Numbered from the stretch's first letter, positions 34,654 through 44,107 are shown. The stretch is DNA of 64,000 bases from Roseobacter sp. SK209-2-6 (GCF_000169455.1 NZ_AAYC01000004.1:1-64000); one strand, 5' to 3'. A program made the numbers and translations. The notes: generated from the sequence alone by a model not told the origin.

Positions 34654-35223
34654 ATGCGTTATAAAATCAGCGGTAAACAGATCGACATTGGTGAAGCATT
34701 GCAAACCCATGTTCAAACCGAGCTGGGGAGCGTCGTCGCAAAATATGCAGAGCGCCCAACCGATGCAAATGTCGTCTTTTCCCGGTCCGCGCATGAATAT
34801 GTCTGTGAAACCACAGTGCATCTGTCCACTGGGCTGACCGCTCAGGCGAAGGCCCATGACACTGAAATCTATGCCGCTTTTGAAGGCTGCTGCGAGAAAA
34901 TGGAAAAGCAGCTGCGCCGTTACAAGCGCCGATTGAAAGATCATCACAGAGAGCGTAGCGAACCGGTTGAAATCCTCGGTGCAAATTCTTATATCCTCGC
35001 CTCGGACGATGCGGATAACGCGGCCGAGCCCGAAAGCCTGCAGCCCATCATCGTTGCTGAAATGGAGACGCGAATTCCTTCGCTCTCTGTTGGTGAAGCA
35101 GTGATGCAGATGGAACTGGCAGGCGCTCCGGTTTTGGTCTTCCGCAATGAAGGCAAAGATGGATTGAACGTGGTTTACCGGCGTGAAGATGGCAACATCG
35201 GCTGGATTGATCCTGCGGTTTAG
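34654..35223 (+). CDS. hpf: Ribosome hibernation-promoting factor, long form
   Basis: A 189-aa long HPF that dimerises 70S ribosomes in stationary phase. The N-terminal ribosome-binding domain (about 1-105: YKISGKQIDIGEALQTHVQ, ending EKQLRRYKRRLKDHH) is joined by a linker to the C-terminal dimerisation domain (about 130-189: IPSLSVGEAVMQMELAGAPV, VVYRREDGNIGWIDP). AAGGAGATCAC precedes the ATG at 34654; the frame is open from 34561 without support. Next gene is ptsN, 47 bp on. Confidence 0.94.
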   Translation: MRYKISGKQIDIGEALQTHVQTELGSVVAKYAERPTDANVVFSRSAHEYVCETTVHLSTGLTAQAKAHDTEIYAAFEGCCEKMEKQLRRYKRRLKDHHRERSEPVEILGANSYILASDDADNAAEPESLQPIIVAEMETRIPSLSVGEAVMQMELAGAPVLVFRNEGKDGLNVVYRREDGNIGWIDPAV

Positions 35224-35270
35224 GTCCTGTTAAACAGGGTGCACCTCGGCATCCGAACGGAGCAGAAACG

Positions 35271-35735
35271 ATGCAGATCTCTAGCATTCTCAAACCGCAA
35301 GCGGTTCGGGTAATCGGCGCTGTTTCGAGCAAAAAGCGGCTATTTCAGGAAATTGCCGAGGTCGCACAAACGTCTTACGGTCTGCCCAGCCAGACCACGG
35401 TTGAGGCTCTTCTTGATCGGGAGAGCCTTGGCCCTACGGGGGTCGGTCATGGTGTGGCCCTGCCCCATGCGCGGCTCGATTCTCTCGAAGAAGTCTGCGG
35501 CGTTTTCCTGATCCTGGAAAAGCCACTTGATTTCGAATCTGTAGACCGACAGCCCGTCGATATAGCGTTTTCGCTATTTGCACCCGAAGATGCCGGTGTA
35601 GAGCATCTCAAAGCGTTGGCTCTGATCTCTCGTACCCTGCGCGAGCAGAGTTTCTGCACAAAGCTGCGCGCCAACCATGACCCGGCGACGCTGTTTACGA
35701 TTCTGACCGAAGATCAGCCCATCAAAGCCGCCTAA
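35271..35735 (+). CDS. ptsN: PTS IIA-like nitrogen-regulatory protein
   Basis: A 154-aa EIIA(Ntr), the phosphoryl acceptor of the nitrogen PTS, which regulates K+ transport and other targets rather than sugar uptake. Phosphorylated histidine is in GVALPHARLDSLEEVCGVF near residue 66. Other family segments are LLDRESLGPTGVGHG and FSLFAPEDAGVEHLKALALI. It follows hpf as in the classical rpoN-hpf-ptsN locus, even though rpoN itself is missing here. Confidence 0.94.
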   Translation: MQISSILKPQAVRVIGAVSSKKRLFQEIAEVAQTSYGLPSQTTVEALLDRESLGPTGVGHGVALPHARLDSLEEVCGVFLILEKPLDFESVDRQPVDIAFSLFAPEDAGVEHLKALALISRTLREQSFCTKLRANHDPATLFTILTEDQPIKAA

Positions 35736-35794
35736 CCCATAACCAATCCAACATCAGGTCGCCATCTGGGCCTGCTTTCGCTACTTGGCCTTGG

Positions 35795-37225
35795 CTAGCC
35801 ATTCCAAGGCTTGAAGCCAAAACCGATATAGTCCCGCTGGTAAAGAGAAGCGACGCTTTTCTCCAGATCTTCGTTCCAGATCTCGGACAGAGCAAAGGGT
35901 GAGCGCATCAGAGCGGGTAGCGGGGCTACCGCATTCTGGCATCCCATTTTTTGGGCCAGCGCAGGCAAATCCAGCGCGATTTCGTCTTCTCGCAGGATGA
36001 GGTCAGGGCTGCTCACCTCGGCAAAGCCGCTGAGTATCTGAGACTGGCTTGCCCATTCCGCATCAATCCGAACAGAGGTTTGCTCCGCCAGATTGCTTTG
36101 CAGGAAATCCAGAAAAGCGGTAAATGCTGCCCGGTGCTGGTCCAGCCCATAGCTTTCATCTGGTCCATTTGGGGGCAAAGGCAATTTGAAACGTCGCATC
36201 AGGGTGCTCCGGATCGCGCCATAGCTTTGCCGTCCATTGCTTAGAATACGGTTGCAGAAGACCTCATGCACGCGCAGGGCTGGATGACGCAGGACCGTGA
36301 AACTGCGAAAGCCCGGATTGCCACGCTTCCATTGGCGCAGCTGCTTTTGCTTCATATTGCCAATCAGGTCTTCCACCGAAACGCTATCGAGGGCAGCCAT
36401 CCAGGTTTTGATTTCCTCGACAGGGCCACCCCTGACCGGCAGGTACAGTAGCGGCGTCTTTGCGCCCGCGACATAGCCCGGAACCGCCGCCCCCCTGCGA
36501 GGTTCAAAATTGGGCGTCCTGCTGAGATTGAACTGATCACGCCCGGAGAGAGCCCGCTCGAGAATCTCGGGGTTTTCAACCTTGGCCTCTATCGGTGCCG
36601 GGTTTTGCCGCTTTAGACGGTCATCCAGGGCCTCTAGCGGCTCTGTAACGCCAAGCCACTTGGCCAGGCCATTCATGACCTGCAAATCCTTCAGGTCCTC
36701 GTAGGCGAGATAGAACGCCGTCTGTCCGGATTTCTGCAATCCGGCAAGCAAGGTCATCTGAAAGGCCTGTAGGGCCTCGACATGCTGGGCAAATTCTTTT
36801 TCATCAAAATGCGCCAAGGCTTCTTTGCGCTTTTTGATATTGGTCAGTTTCCACTGTCCCGTCGCCTGCGCGATTTTCCAGGAAATATAACTCTCCAGCG
36901 GATTCCGCGTGAGGATGATCTTGGCGCAACGTTCGTTTTGAAGGATCTCATCCAGAACGCGCGGGTCATGGTCATGGAAATAGCGAAAGCCCCCCAGAAC
37001 GCCGGCTGCCTCCTGCACTTTCCGGATCACCGCAAAGGGATCAGCCTCTCTCTGCTCCTGGGTCACTCCCAATAAGTCATCCTTGTTGGGGAACCCAATA
37101 AAATAAGGGTTAAACGCCTCTCCGTAGCATGCCAATCCTGCAAAGGCATTCAGGTTGCTTTCCAAAAAATTGGATCCTGTGCGCATTTCAGCAAAGACCA
37201 CAAAATAATCGAACTGTTCTGACAT
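35795..37225 (-). CDS. Two-domain sulfotransferase family protein
   Basis: A 476-aa protein expected to move sulfate from PAPS to a carbohydrate hydroxyl. The first half looks like a complete Stf0-type domain: PAPS-binding FAEMRTGSNFLESNL (11-25) and 3'-phosphate-binding ILTRNPLESYISW (104-116). The second half resembles Golgi-type sulfotransferases: RSFTVLRHPALRVHEVFCNR (307-326) and a C-terminal ILREDEIALD segment, with a degenerate PAPS loop (LYLPVRGGPVE, 260-270). It lies 3 bp after the GT14-like gene. Whether both halves are active is unknown. Confidence 0.75.
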   Translation of the reverse strand: MSEQFDYFVVFAEMRTGSNFLESNLNAFAGLACYGEAFNPYFIGFPNKDDLLGVTQEQREADPFAVIRKVQEAAGVLGGFRYFHDHDPRVLDEILQNERCAKIILTRNPLESYISWKIAQATGQWKLTNIKKRKEALAHFDEKEFAQHVEALQAFQMTLLAGLQKSGQTAFYLAYEDLKDLQVMNGLAKWLGVTEPLEALDDRLKRQNPAPIEAKVENPEILERALSGRDQFNLSRTPNFEPRRGAAVPGYVAGAKTPLLYLPVRGGPVEEIKTWMAALDSVSVEDLIGNMKQKQLRQWKRGNPGFRSFTVLRHPALRVHEVFCNRILSNGRQSYGAIRSTLMRRFKLPLPPNGPDESYGLDQHRAAFTAFLDFLQSNLAEQTSVRIDAEWASQSQILSGFAEVSSPDLILREDEIALDLPALAQKMGCQNAVAPLPALMRSPFALSEIWNEDLEKSVASLYQRDYIGFGFKPWNG

Positions 37226-37228
37226 AGG

Positions 37229-38932
37229 CTACTTTCGAACCAGATAGGGTTTTCTAGGTGGTTTTGGCACATGCGTTGGACCAGGTTCCACCGGGAAATC
37301 CCCCATCAAATAGGGGTGCATGCCCTGATTTTTGAGGTTTTGCAAAAACTGGCCAAACCCTTCAAGTTCACTCATTTTTGGGGCTTCACCCAAATGCCGC
37401 GGCGCCATTGGGCCCAACTCTTCGAGAATGGATTGCAAAGCTTCCATCGGCGCTTCGATGAACTCTGCCATTGTCCAAATTCTAACCCGCGCTTTGGTTT
37501 CTTGTGCACGTAGCTTGGTGAGAAAAGCCGCCTCGATCTGCTGCAATCTGGCCGCTTCTCTTCGCAGGTCGGAAAAGTTTTGATTTGAACGAAACAGAGG
37601 AACTGCCCAGGCTCCGCTGATTACTGATATCTGTGCATTCGGGTCGCGTATCAGAAACTTCTGAATTGCCTGATTGTCCCCCGGACCAAACTGAAAACAC
37701 TGGCGTTCGCTGCGACAACTCCAAAGCAGGTTATTCAGAAAGCTCTCTGCGTTGTAATCTCTTAGAGCGGCGCTATCCGTCAGGGCACCATTTATCAGTG
37801 TTTCACCGTCAGCGAATTCAACGCGTTCCGGATCAAAAAGATGGCCATGCACCCTTGTGCCGCTGGTTCTTGCAAGCCAAGGCTCGAAGTCCTCAAACAG
37901 CTCAGCAAAGCCCTGAAAAACCGAATAGGGTTTGGCGGAAATCGCATTCACCGCCCAGCGCCCCGGAAAGCGGCTCTGCATATAGAGCCCGGGTCGGCCA
38001 ATTGTCCGCCGCTCTACGGCTTTGGTGAAAACCCGGTCAATTTTTCCTGGATTGGGTTCCGTTCGTTTCATGGCACTGGCCGGGTCAGTCAGGAAGGCCT
38101 GATACAAACGATTTGCCTGCGGCCAAATCTTGCGGGCAACAAAGCAGTCAGACCGCCGCAACAGCTGTAGGTGGTCGTCATAAAAGACATGCGGTTTACC
38201 CTGGAAATCGAATTTGGACAGCGTCAGAGAGCGGCTTTCAATACTGGTGGAGTATTGCCGGACCAAGGTCTGGTAATAACTCTCATCAGGAATCCAGACC
38301 TTTTGAAAATAGCGATCATAGGTTGGGCGTTCCGGATCTTCCAATATCGCCGACAGTGTCTGCCGCGTAAGACACCACCATTGGCTGCCCATATGGGGAA
38401 CCAGGCCCTGTGGGATCCTTCGCTTGATCCGCAACCTGCGCTGCAAATCCACATAGCGATCAAACAGAAACCGGCGCTTTTTCCAGGAAAAGGGAAAATA
38501 CAGGGTAAAGCGCTCTACATCCAATCCGCCAACAATCCACGGCACATCTGCAGTGGTAGCGCTTTCGATGAAATCCGTCCGAGGGCGCTGATTCAGATAG
38601 TCGACCAACTCATGGATGGGCCTTAGCGGCAAGCAGGACCCGGATGACAGATAGACGTGGCGGACTTCTGGAAATTGGGCGAGCATTAGCGTGGAAGCAG
38701 ATTGCGAAGCCGCAACAATACCCCAGGTCCCCCATTCGCAACGGTGACGTTTACAGAAACGGATCAGGGGATCATCTTCCAGCGCCTTGCGAAAAGTCCG
38801 GAAGGTTGCAGTATCAACATTCTGATCAACATGAAGAACCACAGGACAGCCACTTGCGGTCCAATGTCTTGCAACCTGCTCCGCCCTTTCCAGCGCGGTA
38901 TGAACCAACATTATGATGCCAACTGGGTTCAT
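37229..38932 (-). CDS. GT14-like beta-1,6-N-acetylglucosaminyltransferase with C-terminal domain
   Basis: A 567-aa protein. The first half looks like a core-2/I-branching-type GT14: GIIMLVHTALERAEQVARHW, VVLHVDQNVDT, VYLSSGSCLPLRPI and HMGSQWWCLTRQ, with DESYYQTLVRQY near 240. The second half (from about 320; FPGRWAVNAISAKPYSVFQG onwards) is a conserved domain of unknown function known from Rhodobacterales homologues. ATG at 38932 overlaps the upstream stop (ATGA) with AGGGGA before it; the open frame to 39010 is not used. It is co-transcribed with the sulfotransferase and glycosyltransferases. Confidence 0.75.
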   Translation of the reverse strand: MNPVGIIMLVHTALERAEQVARHWTASGCPVVLHVDQNVDTATFRTFRKALEDDPLIRFCKRHRCEWGTWGIVAASQSASTLMLAQFPEVRHVYLSSGSCLPLRPIHELVDYLNQRPRTDFIESATTADVPWIVGGLDVERFTLYFPFSWKKRRFLFDRYVDLQRRLRIKRRIPQGLVPHMGSQWWCLTRQTLSAILEDPERPTYDRYFQKVWIPDESYYQTLVRQYSTSIESRSLTLSKFDFQGKPHVFYDDHLQLLRRSDCFVARKIWPQANRLYQAFLTDPASAMKRTEPNPGKIDRVFTKAVERRTIGRPGLYMQSRFPGRWAVNAISAKPYSVFQGFAELFEDFEPWLARTSGTRVHGHLFDPERVEFADGETLINGALTDSAALRDYNAESFLNNLLWSCRSERQCFQFGPGDNQAIQKFLIRDPNAQISVISGAWAVPLFRSNQNFSDLRREAARLQQIEAAFLTKLRAQETKARVRIWTMAEFIEAPMEALQSILEELGPMAPRHLGEAPKMSELEGFGQFLQNLKNQGMHPYLMGDFPVEPGPTHVPKPPRKPYLVRK

Positions 38933-39939
38933 GCCCAGTTCCCCTTTGACATCAGACCCAAAATCTCCAATTGGCGCCAGTTGATGTATTTCTCGCTCCA
39001 CTTGCACCAAAGTTGCGGGTGTTCTTTCATTGCCTTGTCATAGGCCAGATACTCCCGCGAGGCTGCGTAGTGCTCCCCTCTGGTGACCTCCTCCTGGGCC
39101 TTGGCAGTCAGGGTATCCAGGAACTTCGTATGCAGCAGGGCGCCACTTGCCTTCTCACCGCCTTTTGTTTCGTAGACCTGATTCAGACCACGAGGAAGCA
39201 GTGAGTGGGTGGAACTGATAAAGGTATAGTGCCGGTTCCACTTTACCAAAGGTATCTTGTTGAGAGCAGGCGCTTTCTTAGGTGTCTCCGCAAAGAACAC
39301 CCGGCTCCGAGGTCCGCCCTGTATCCAGAGATTGCCATAGGCTGGGTTCTTACTGATGGAGTAGTTTCCGCTGTCAAACCAATTGGCAATCTCAAGAGGG
39401 TCCTGCCCCGCTTGATATGCCACTTCGTCGATCCGTCCTTTGGGGTAAACATCAATCAGCATGGCTGCAAAACTACGGATCGCTGAACTGTCCAGCCAAT
39501 CTGTCAATGCCTGGATTGGACGCGTATCGCAAAAGGGATAGATAAAGAACTCATCCGGGTCGACAACCAATACCCAGTGACCATGGGCATAGCGTCGCTT
39601 CAGATAGTTCATCCAGTCCACGCCAAAATGCGCACTCTTGTAGCTGGAATTTGTATGCCACAGCGACACATCTGACATTCCCGCTAGGTAATCAGCTGTC
39701 CCATCTTTGGACCCATTGTCGACAAAAAGGAAGTGATCCACCCCAAGATTGCGATAGTACTCCAGAAAGTAAGGCAATCGGATCTGTTCATTCCGCATCG
39801 TGGAGACTAGCAGTACATGACCGGGGCGTATGTTGCAGGTATTATCCTGCACAGACTGCAGCTCAGAAGATTTGCGCACAGCCCGGATCAGCCGCCGCTT
39901 TCGGCGGAGCCGCATACGATAAGAATCCCAAAGACTCAC
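38929..39939 (-). CDS. Glycosyltransferase family 2-like protein
   Basis: A 336-aa cytosolic glycosyltransferase. It has LLVSTMRNEQIRLPYFLEYY, FLFVDNGSKDGTADYL and the DxD-type metal site VLVVDPDEFF (123-132), typical of the Glyco_tranf_2_4 group. The C-terminal half (GGPRSRVFF, PLVKWNRHYTFISSTHSLLP) is shared with the paralogue at 40106-41146. It is basic at the N-terminus. ATGA overlap with the GT14-like gene downstream. Donor and acceptor sugars are unknown. Confidence 0.85.
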   Translation of the reverse strand: MSLWDSYRMRLRRKRRLIRAVRKSSELQSVQDNTCNIRPGHVLLVSTMRNEQIRLPYFLEYYRNLGVDHFLFVDNGSKDGTADYLAGMSDVSLWHTNSSYKSAHFGVDWMNYLKRRYAHGHWVLVVDPDEFFIYPFCDTRPIQALTDWLDSSAIRSFAAMLIDVYPKGRIDEVAYQAGQDPLEIANWFDSGNYSISKNPAYGNLWIQGGPRSRVFFAETPKKAPALNKIPLVKWNRHYTFISSTHSLLPRGLNQVYETKGGEKASGALLHTKFLDTLTAKAQEEVTRGEHYAASREYLAYDKAMKEHPQLWCKWSEKYINWRQLEILGLMSKGNWA

Positions 39940-40105
39940 TCGAACCCCATCACACTTGAGAGCAGAATGCTGTGCAATCAGCCCCGGTCAGAGCACCGGG
40001 ATCATCCAACGCAATATGTCATGTTAAATTCATATAAACAACGGATTTAGAAACGGTTGCGCCCCGCTCAGGTCAGGTTGCAACACCTGCCTTTGCGGCT
40101 TGGCG
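39940..40105. other. Intergenic gap within the glycan cluster
   Basis: 166 bp between the two paralogous glycosyltransferases. AT-rich in 40010-40055 (TATGTCATGTTAAATTC-like), so a promoter for the downstream genes (39939 leftwards) may lie here. No gene is seen. Confidence 0.35.
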
Positions 40106-41146
40106 CTACTGCCAGCCGCCCCGGGACATCAGCCCCAGCCGCTCCAATTGCCGCCAGCCCTCATAGCGGACGGAACCCGCGCACCACAGATCCGGGTTGG
40201 CAATCAGGGCGTCGTAGTATGTGTCATAGCGTTCGCTATGAGTGAAATGCTGCCTGCGCTGCTTTTCCTCAGCTGACTTGCTGACGACCCCATCCAGGAA
40301 CTTGCTGTGCAGCAGAACTCCGGTGGGCCGGTTCAGCCGGGCATCAAATACCGCATTCAGCTTTCGCGGCAGAACCGTGTGAGTCGAGCTGACATAGGCG
40401 TAGCGCCGGTTCCAGCGCACCAGCGGCACCTTGTGCAGATGCGGCGCATAATCAGGGTTTTCCTGGAAAAATACCCTTTTGCGCGGCCCGCCGCGGATCG
40501 AGACCTGCTCGAACTTACCTAGATACTCCCAAGTGTACCCTTCGGCATCAAACCAGCTGAGGGTCTCAAACGGGTTTGCGCCCGGAACCGCGACCTGCGT
40601 GCCAAGCGGCCCTTTCGGGTACATATCCAGCATCATCGCTCCAAAGGAGGCCGCTCCTTGCTGATCCAGCCAGCGCGTCAGATCCCGCAAGCTACGGCTG
40701 TCCGAATGTGGATAGGTCAGGATTTCATCGGCATCCGCTGTCAGGGACCAGACGCCATGGCCATAGCGGATCTGCAACCAGGTCAGCCAATCAACACCAA
40801 ATCGGGACTCTCGGTAGCTGGCCTCCGTATGCCACAAAGAGACATCCGGCTGCGTCGCAAGATAGGCGGCGGTGCCATCAGTGCTGGCATTGTCCACAAA
40901 AAAGAAATGCGACACCCCCGCCCGGCGGTAGTGCTCTAGGTAAAACGGCAAGCGCCCCATCTCGTTGCGCACGGTGGCAAAGCACAGAATTGGGTCATTC
41001 GGGATCTGCGCCGTCCGGTCCGCCATATTGCGAAGCTGACTTCTGGCTCGCAGGGCGCGCCACAGCAGCTGCCGACGCTTCCACCGCAGCTTGTAGGCCC
41101 CGGTCAGGCCTTGCAGCGGCGGATCAGGCGCGGCGAAATGGACCAT
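40106..41146 (-). CDS. Glycosyltransferase family 2-like protein (paralogue)
   Basis: A 346-aa relative of the previous glycosyltransferase, with LCFATVRNEMGRLPFYLEHY, FFFVDNASTDGTAAYL, a SLTADADEILTYP metal site, and the shared GGPRKRVFFQENPDYAPHLH and PLVRWNRRYAYVSSTHTVLP blocks. The two probably arose by duplication and act on the same glycan. ATG at 41146 lies 2 bp after the galE stop with GAGG before it; the longer frame to 41179 would overlap galE. Confidence 0.84.
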   Translation of the reverse strand: MVHFAAPDPPLQGLTGAYKLRWKRRQLLWRALRARSQLRNMADRTAQIPNDPILCFATVRNEMGRLPFYLEHYRRAGVSHFFFVDNASTDGTAAYLATQPDVSLWHTEASYRESRFGVDWLTWLQIRYGHGVWSLTADADEILTYPHSDSRSLRDLTRWLDQQGAASFGAMMLDMYPKGPLGTQVAVPGANPFETLSWFDAEGYTWEYLGKFEQVSIRGGPRKRVFFQENPDYAPHLHKVPLVRWNRRYAYVSSTHTVLPRKLNAVFDARLNRPTGVLLHSKFLDGVVSKSAEEKQRRQHFTHSERYDTYYDALIANPDLWCAGSVRYEGWRQLERLGLMSRGGWQ

Positions 41147-41148
41147 GC

Positions 41149-42132
41149 TCAGGCCTCGTACTGGCCCAGTTTGTGCCATTTCCAGGCATCTGCAATCATG
41201 GTCTGCAGGTCAGAGCGCTGAGGCGCCCAGCCCAACTCATTCAGAGCTCTGACCGAACCGGACACCAATTTGGTACAATCTCCCGCTCGACGCGGGCCTT
41301 CGTTGCAGGGCACCGGGGTACCCGTCACCTCTTCGGCTCTTTGCATAACTTCACGGACAGAAAAACCGCTGCCGGTTCCCAGATTGAACACGCGACTGCC
41401 CTTGCCATCCTGGAGCCACTTCAGGCCAAGCACATGTGCATCAACCAGATCGCAGACATGCACATAGTCGCGAATGCAGGTCCCATCAGGCGTATCATAA
41501 TCCGTACCAAAGATGGTCAAAGCATCACGCTTTCCATCAATCGCATCCAAGACCAGAGGGACAAGATGGGTTTCAGGTCGGTGAAACTCGCCCACCTCGG
41601 CCTCGGGATCTGCCCCCGCAACATTGAAGTAGCGAAAGATCACCGAGCGCAACCCATGCGCGGCACCAAAATCTCTCAGCATATCCTCAACCGCGCGTTT
41701 AGAGGCGCCATAGGCATTGAGCGGTAGCTGAGGCGCATCTTCATCCAAGACGATATTGTCATGCTCGCCATAGGTGGCGCAGGTGGAGGAAAAGACAAAA
41801 TCCAAGCACCCCACAGCAGCTGCTGCTTCTAGCAAACACAGCGAACCGCCTGCGTTGTTGCCCCAGTAAAGGCCCGGCTCATTCATCGCCTCACCAACCT
41901 GGCTAAGCGCAGCAAAATGCATCACAGCTATTGGCTGATACTGGGCAAATACTTCATCCAGCCTGGCCCGATCTCGCAGATCCCCCTGCTCAAAGGGGCC
42001 GAATTTAACCGCATCACGCCAGCCGGTCACCAAGCTGTCATAGGTCACGGGCGTAAAGCCCGAAGTCTTCAAGGCTTTGCAAGCATGGGACCCGATATAG
42101 CCAGCACCGCCGGTTACAAGCACATTTGACAC
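41149..42132 (-). CDS. galE: UDP-glucose 4-epimerase
   Basis: A 327-aa SDR enzyme interconverting UDP-glucose and UDP-galactose. The NAD site VTGGAGYIGSHACKAL is at residues 6-21, the Ser/Thr and YxxxK active site is visible in SSTCATYGEHD and PLNAYGASKRAVEDML, and RYFNVAGADPEAEVGE and GDGTCIRDYVHVCDL-like segments follow. It lies between galU and the glycosyltransferases, and supplies UDP-galactose to the cluster. Confidence 0.94.
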   Translation of the reverse strand: MSNVLVTGGAGYIGSHACKALKTSGFTPVTYDSLVTGWRDAVKFGPFEQGDLRDRARLDEVFAQYQPIAVMHFAALSQVGEAMNEPGLYWGNNAGGSLCLLEAAAAVGCLDFVFSSTCATYGEHDNIVLDEDAPQLPLNAYGASKRAVEDMLRDFGAAHGLRSVIFRYFNVAGADPEAEVGEFHRPETHLVPLVLDAIDGKRDALTIFGTDYDTPDGTCIRDYVHVCDLVDAHVLGLKWLQDGKGSRVFNLGTGSGFSVREVMQRAEEVTGTPVPCNEGPRRAGDCTKLVSGSVRALNELGWAPQRSDLQTMIADAWKWHKLGQYEA

Positions 42133-42183
42133 GTTTCAATTCACCTGCTGAAGGCCATGCGGCCGGTTTCAGGTCAAAAAGAA

Positions 42184-43077
42184 CTATTGCGCAGCTTTGT
42201 CAACCGATGTGACCTCATGCAAGAAAGACAGGAGATCATCTCGCAGGTCGCTGCGGGAGAGGGCAAAGGCGACGGTGGCTTGCAGGAAACCCGCCTTGGA
42301 GCCACAGTCAAAGCGCTGCCCCTGGAAGCGGAAACCTGAGACAGGCACCCCTTGGGTGATGTCCTCGGCAATGGCATCCGTCAGCTGGATTTCCCCACCG
42401 GTGCCCTGTTTCATCTTCTGAAGATTGCGCAGCACCGAGGGCTCCAGGATATAGCGGCCGATCACCGCCAGATTGGAGGGTGCTTCCTCCATCTTGGGTT
42501 TTTCCACCATACCATTGGCCAGAACCACCTGGCCGCGGTCTTCCTTGACATCCAGCACCCCATAAGAGGAGGTCTGCGCTGGCGCCACTTCCATGGCCGC
42601 AACCATATTGCCGCCGGTCTCCCCGTAGGCCTCAACCATCTGCTTGAGACAGGGCGTCTCCGCCGCGATCACATCATCGGGCAGAATAACCGCAAAGGGT
42701 TCATCGGCGATCAGACGCCGCGCGCACCAGACCGCATGGCCAAGACCCAGGGCCTTGTGCTGACGCACATAGGCAATGGCGCCGGAATCCATGGTTGTCT
42801 TTTTCAAAACCTCAAGCAGCTCATCCTTGCCCTTTTTGCGCAGCTCCTGTTCCAGAACCGGGGCATGGTCAAAATAGTCCTCAAGCGCGCCCTTGCCGCG
42901 CGAGGTCACAAAGATGAATTCCTTGATACCCGCCTCGCGGGCCTCATCGATAGCATATTGTACCAGCGGGCGATCCACCAAGGTCATGATTTCCTTGGGA
43001 ACCGATTTCGTCGCCGGGAGGAAACGGGTCCCCAAACCCGCAACTGGAAAAATCGCCTTGGTTACTTTTCTGCGCAT
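42184..43077 (-). CDS. galU: UTP-glucose-1-phosphate uridylyltransferase
   Basis: A 297-aa enzyme making UDP-glucose. The nucleotidyltransferase motif AIFPVAGLGTRFLPATKSVP is at residues 8-27. Others are KEIMTLVDRPLVQYAIDEA, GLGHAVWCAR and the C-terminal GFRFQGQRFDCGSKAGFLQA. Standard length. It lies 51 bp upstream of galE on the same strand, and together they provide the UDP-hexoses for the glycosyltransferases. Confidence 0.95.
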   Translation of the reverse strand: MRRKVTKAIFPVAGLGTRFLPATKSVPKEIMTLVDRPLVQYAIDEAREAGIKEFIFVTSRGKGALEDYFDHAPVLEQELRKKGKDELLEVLKKTTMDSGAIAYVRQHKALGLGHAVWCARRLIADEPFAVILPDDVIAAETPCLKQMVEAYGETGGNMVAAMEVAPAQTSSYGVLDVKEDRGQVVLANGMVEKPKMEEAPSNLAVIGRYILEPSVLRNLQKMKQGTGGEIQLTDAIAEDITQGVPVSGFRFQGQRFDCGSKAGFLQATVAFALSRSDLRDDLLSFLHEVTSVDKAAQ

Positions 43078-43306
43078 CCGCTTCTCGTTTCTTTAGCTCA
43101 AAGGACCAACAGATCCACACTCACAAATACCATCGCTGCAAATCAATCAGAGCAGCTTCTCACCTAAGAATTAGCAATGTACCGAAGAAAACGCCGATTC
43201 TAAGGCATCCCGCTTCATTACCAATGATAGGTTTGTTTCCACTTATCTTCAAAGTGGCAAAAAGAAGAGGTACTGCTGCACAAAGGATTATTTTCATGCA
43301 GAAATG
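43078..43306. promoter_or_regulatory. Region upstream of galU
   Basis: 229 bp of AT-rich DNA between kdsB and galU (both minus strand). It should hold the promoter of galU and possibly of the genes beyond. No clear terminator for kdsB and no operator can be named. Confidence 0.4.
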
Positions 43307-44107
43307 TCAGGCCTCTCCCATTTTTGACATCATCGCTTCTATTTTCCCCACATCTTCTGGATTGTTCAGTTCCCAGAACTCGCGCCCCTGTGCGGCGACC
43401 TCGACGCAGAGTACATTGCGCCCATTTTCCAGGAATCGTAGCTGCTCCAACCCTTCCAATTGCTCCAAAGGCCCCACTTCCCAATCTGAATAGGCCGCGA
43501 GTGCATCTGGTCGGTAAGCATAGACCCCCACGTGGTGAAAAACGGGAGTCGACGCATCATCCGCGAAGCGTTCCGAGCAGAAAGGGATGACCTCTTTGGA
43601 AAAGTAAAGCGCCCGCCCGCCAGTACCAAAGACCGCTGTTGTACCACCAACGCGCCCCTCTTTGCGATCGGTCAACAAGCTGTTGAGCGCGGCACCATCA
43701 CATTGCAACACAGGGGTTGCCAGCCCCATCTCGGGCGCTTCACGCAAAGCACTCACCAGGTCTTCAATGAACCAATGTGGCGTCAGTGGCGCGTCACCCT
43801 GCAGATTGACCACGATGTCATAGCCACCGCCAAGCACCTGATGCGCCTCAGCGCAACGCTCGGTTCCGTTTCCGCAACTCTCCGATGTCATCACAACTTC
43901 AGCGCCAAAGGCTTCGGCAGCTTCTTTGATCCGATCATCATCTGTCGCCACGACAACGCGATCAATACCCTGAACCTTGCAAGCCGCCCGCCAGGATCTT
44001 TCAATCAGCGTGCGCTTTTCACCGGTGGCTCCGGTCAGTTCGGCAAGCGGCTTGCCGGGATACCGGCTGGAGGCATAGCGCGCAGGAATAACAAGCAGAA
44101 CAGACAT
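43307..44107 (-). CDS. kdsB: 3-deoxy-manno-octulosonate cytidylyltransferase
   Basis: A 266-aa enzyme that activates Kdo as CMP-Kdo for LPS or capsule linkers. The N-terminal VLLVIPARYASSRYPGKPLA is the family signature; VVVATDDDRIKEAAEAFGAE, MTSESCGNGTERCAEA and VNLQGDAPLTPHWFIEDLV follow. The ATG at 44107 overlaps the cysQ stop by one base (TGATG); a TTG just upstream is less likely. Partner kdsD lies at 31470. Confidence 0.92.
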   Translation of the reverse strand: MSVLLVIPARYASSRYPGKPLAELTGATGEKRTLIERSWRAACKVQGIDRVVVATDDDRIKEAAEAFGAEVVMTSESCGNGTERCAEAHQVLGGGYDIVVNLQGDAPLTPHWFIEDLVSALREAPEMGLATPVLQCDGAALNSLLTDRKEGRVGGTTAVFGTGGRALYFSKEVIPFCSERFADDASTPVFHHVGVYAYRPDALAAYSDWEVGPLEQLEGLEQLRFLENGRNVLCVEVAAQGREFWELNNPEDVGKIEAMMSKMGEA

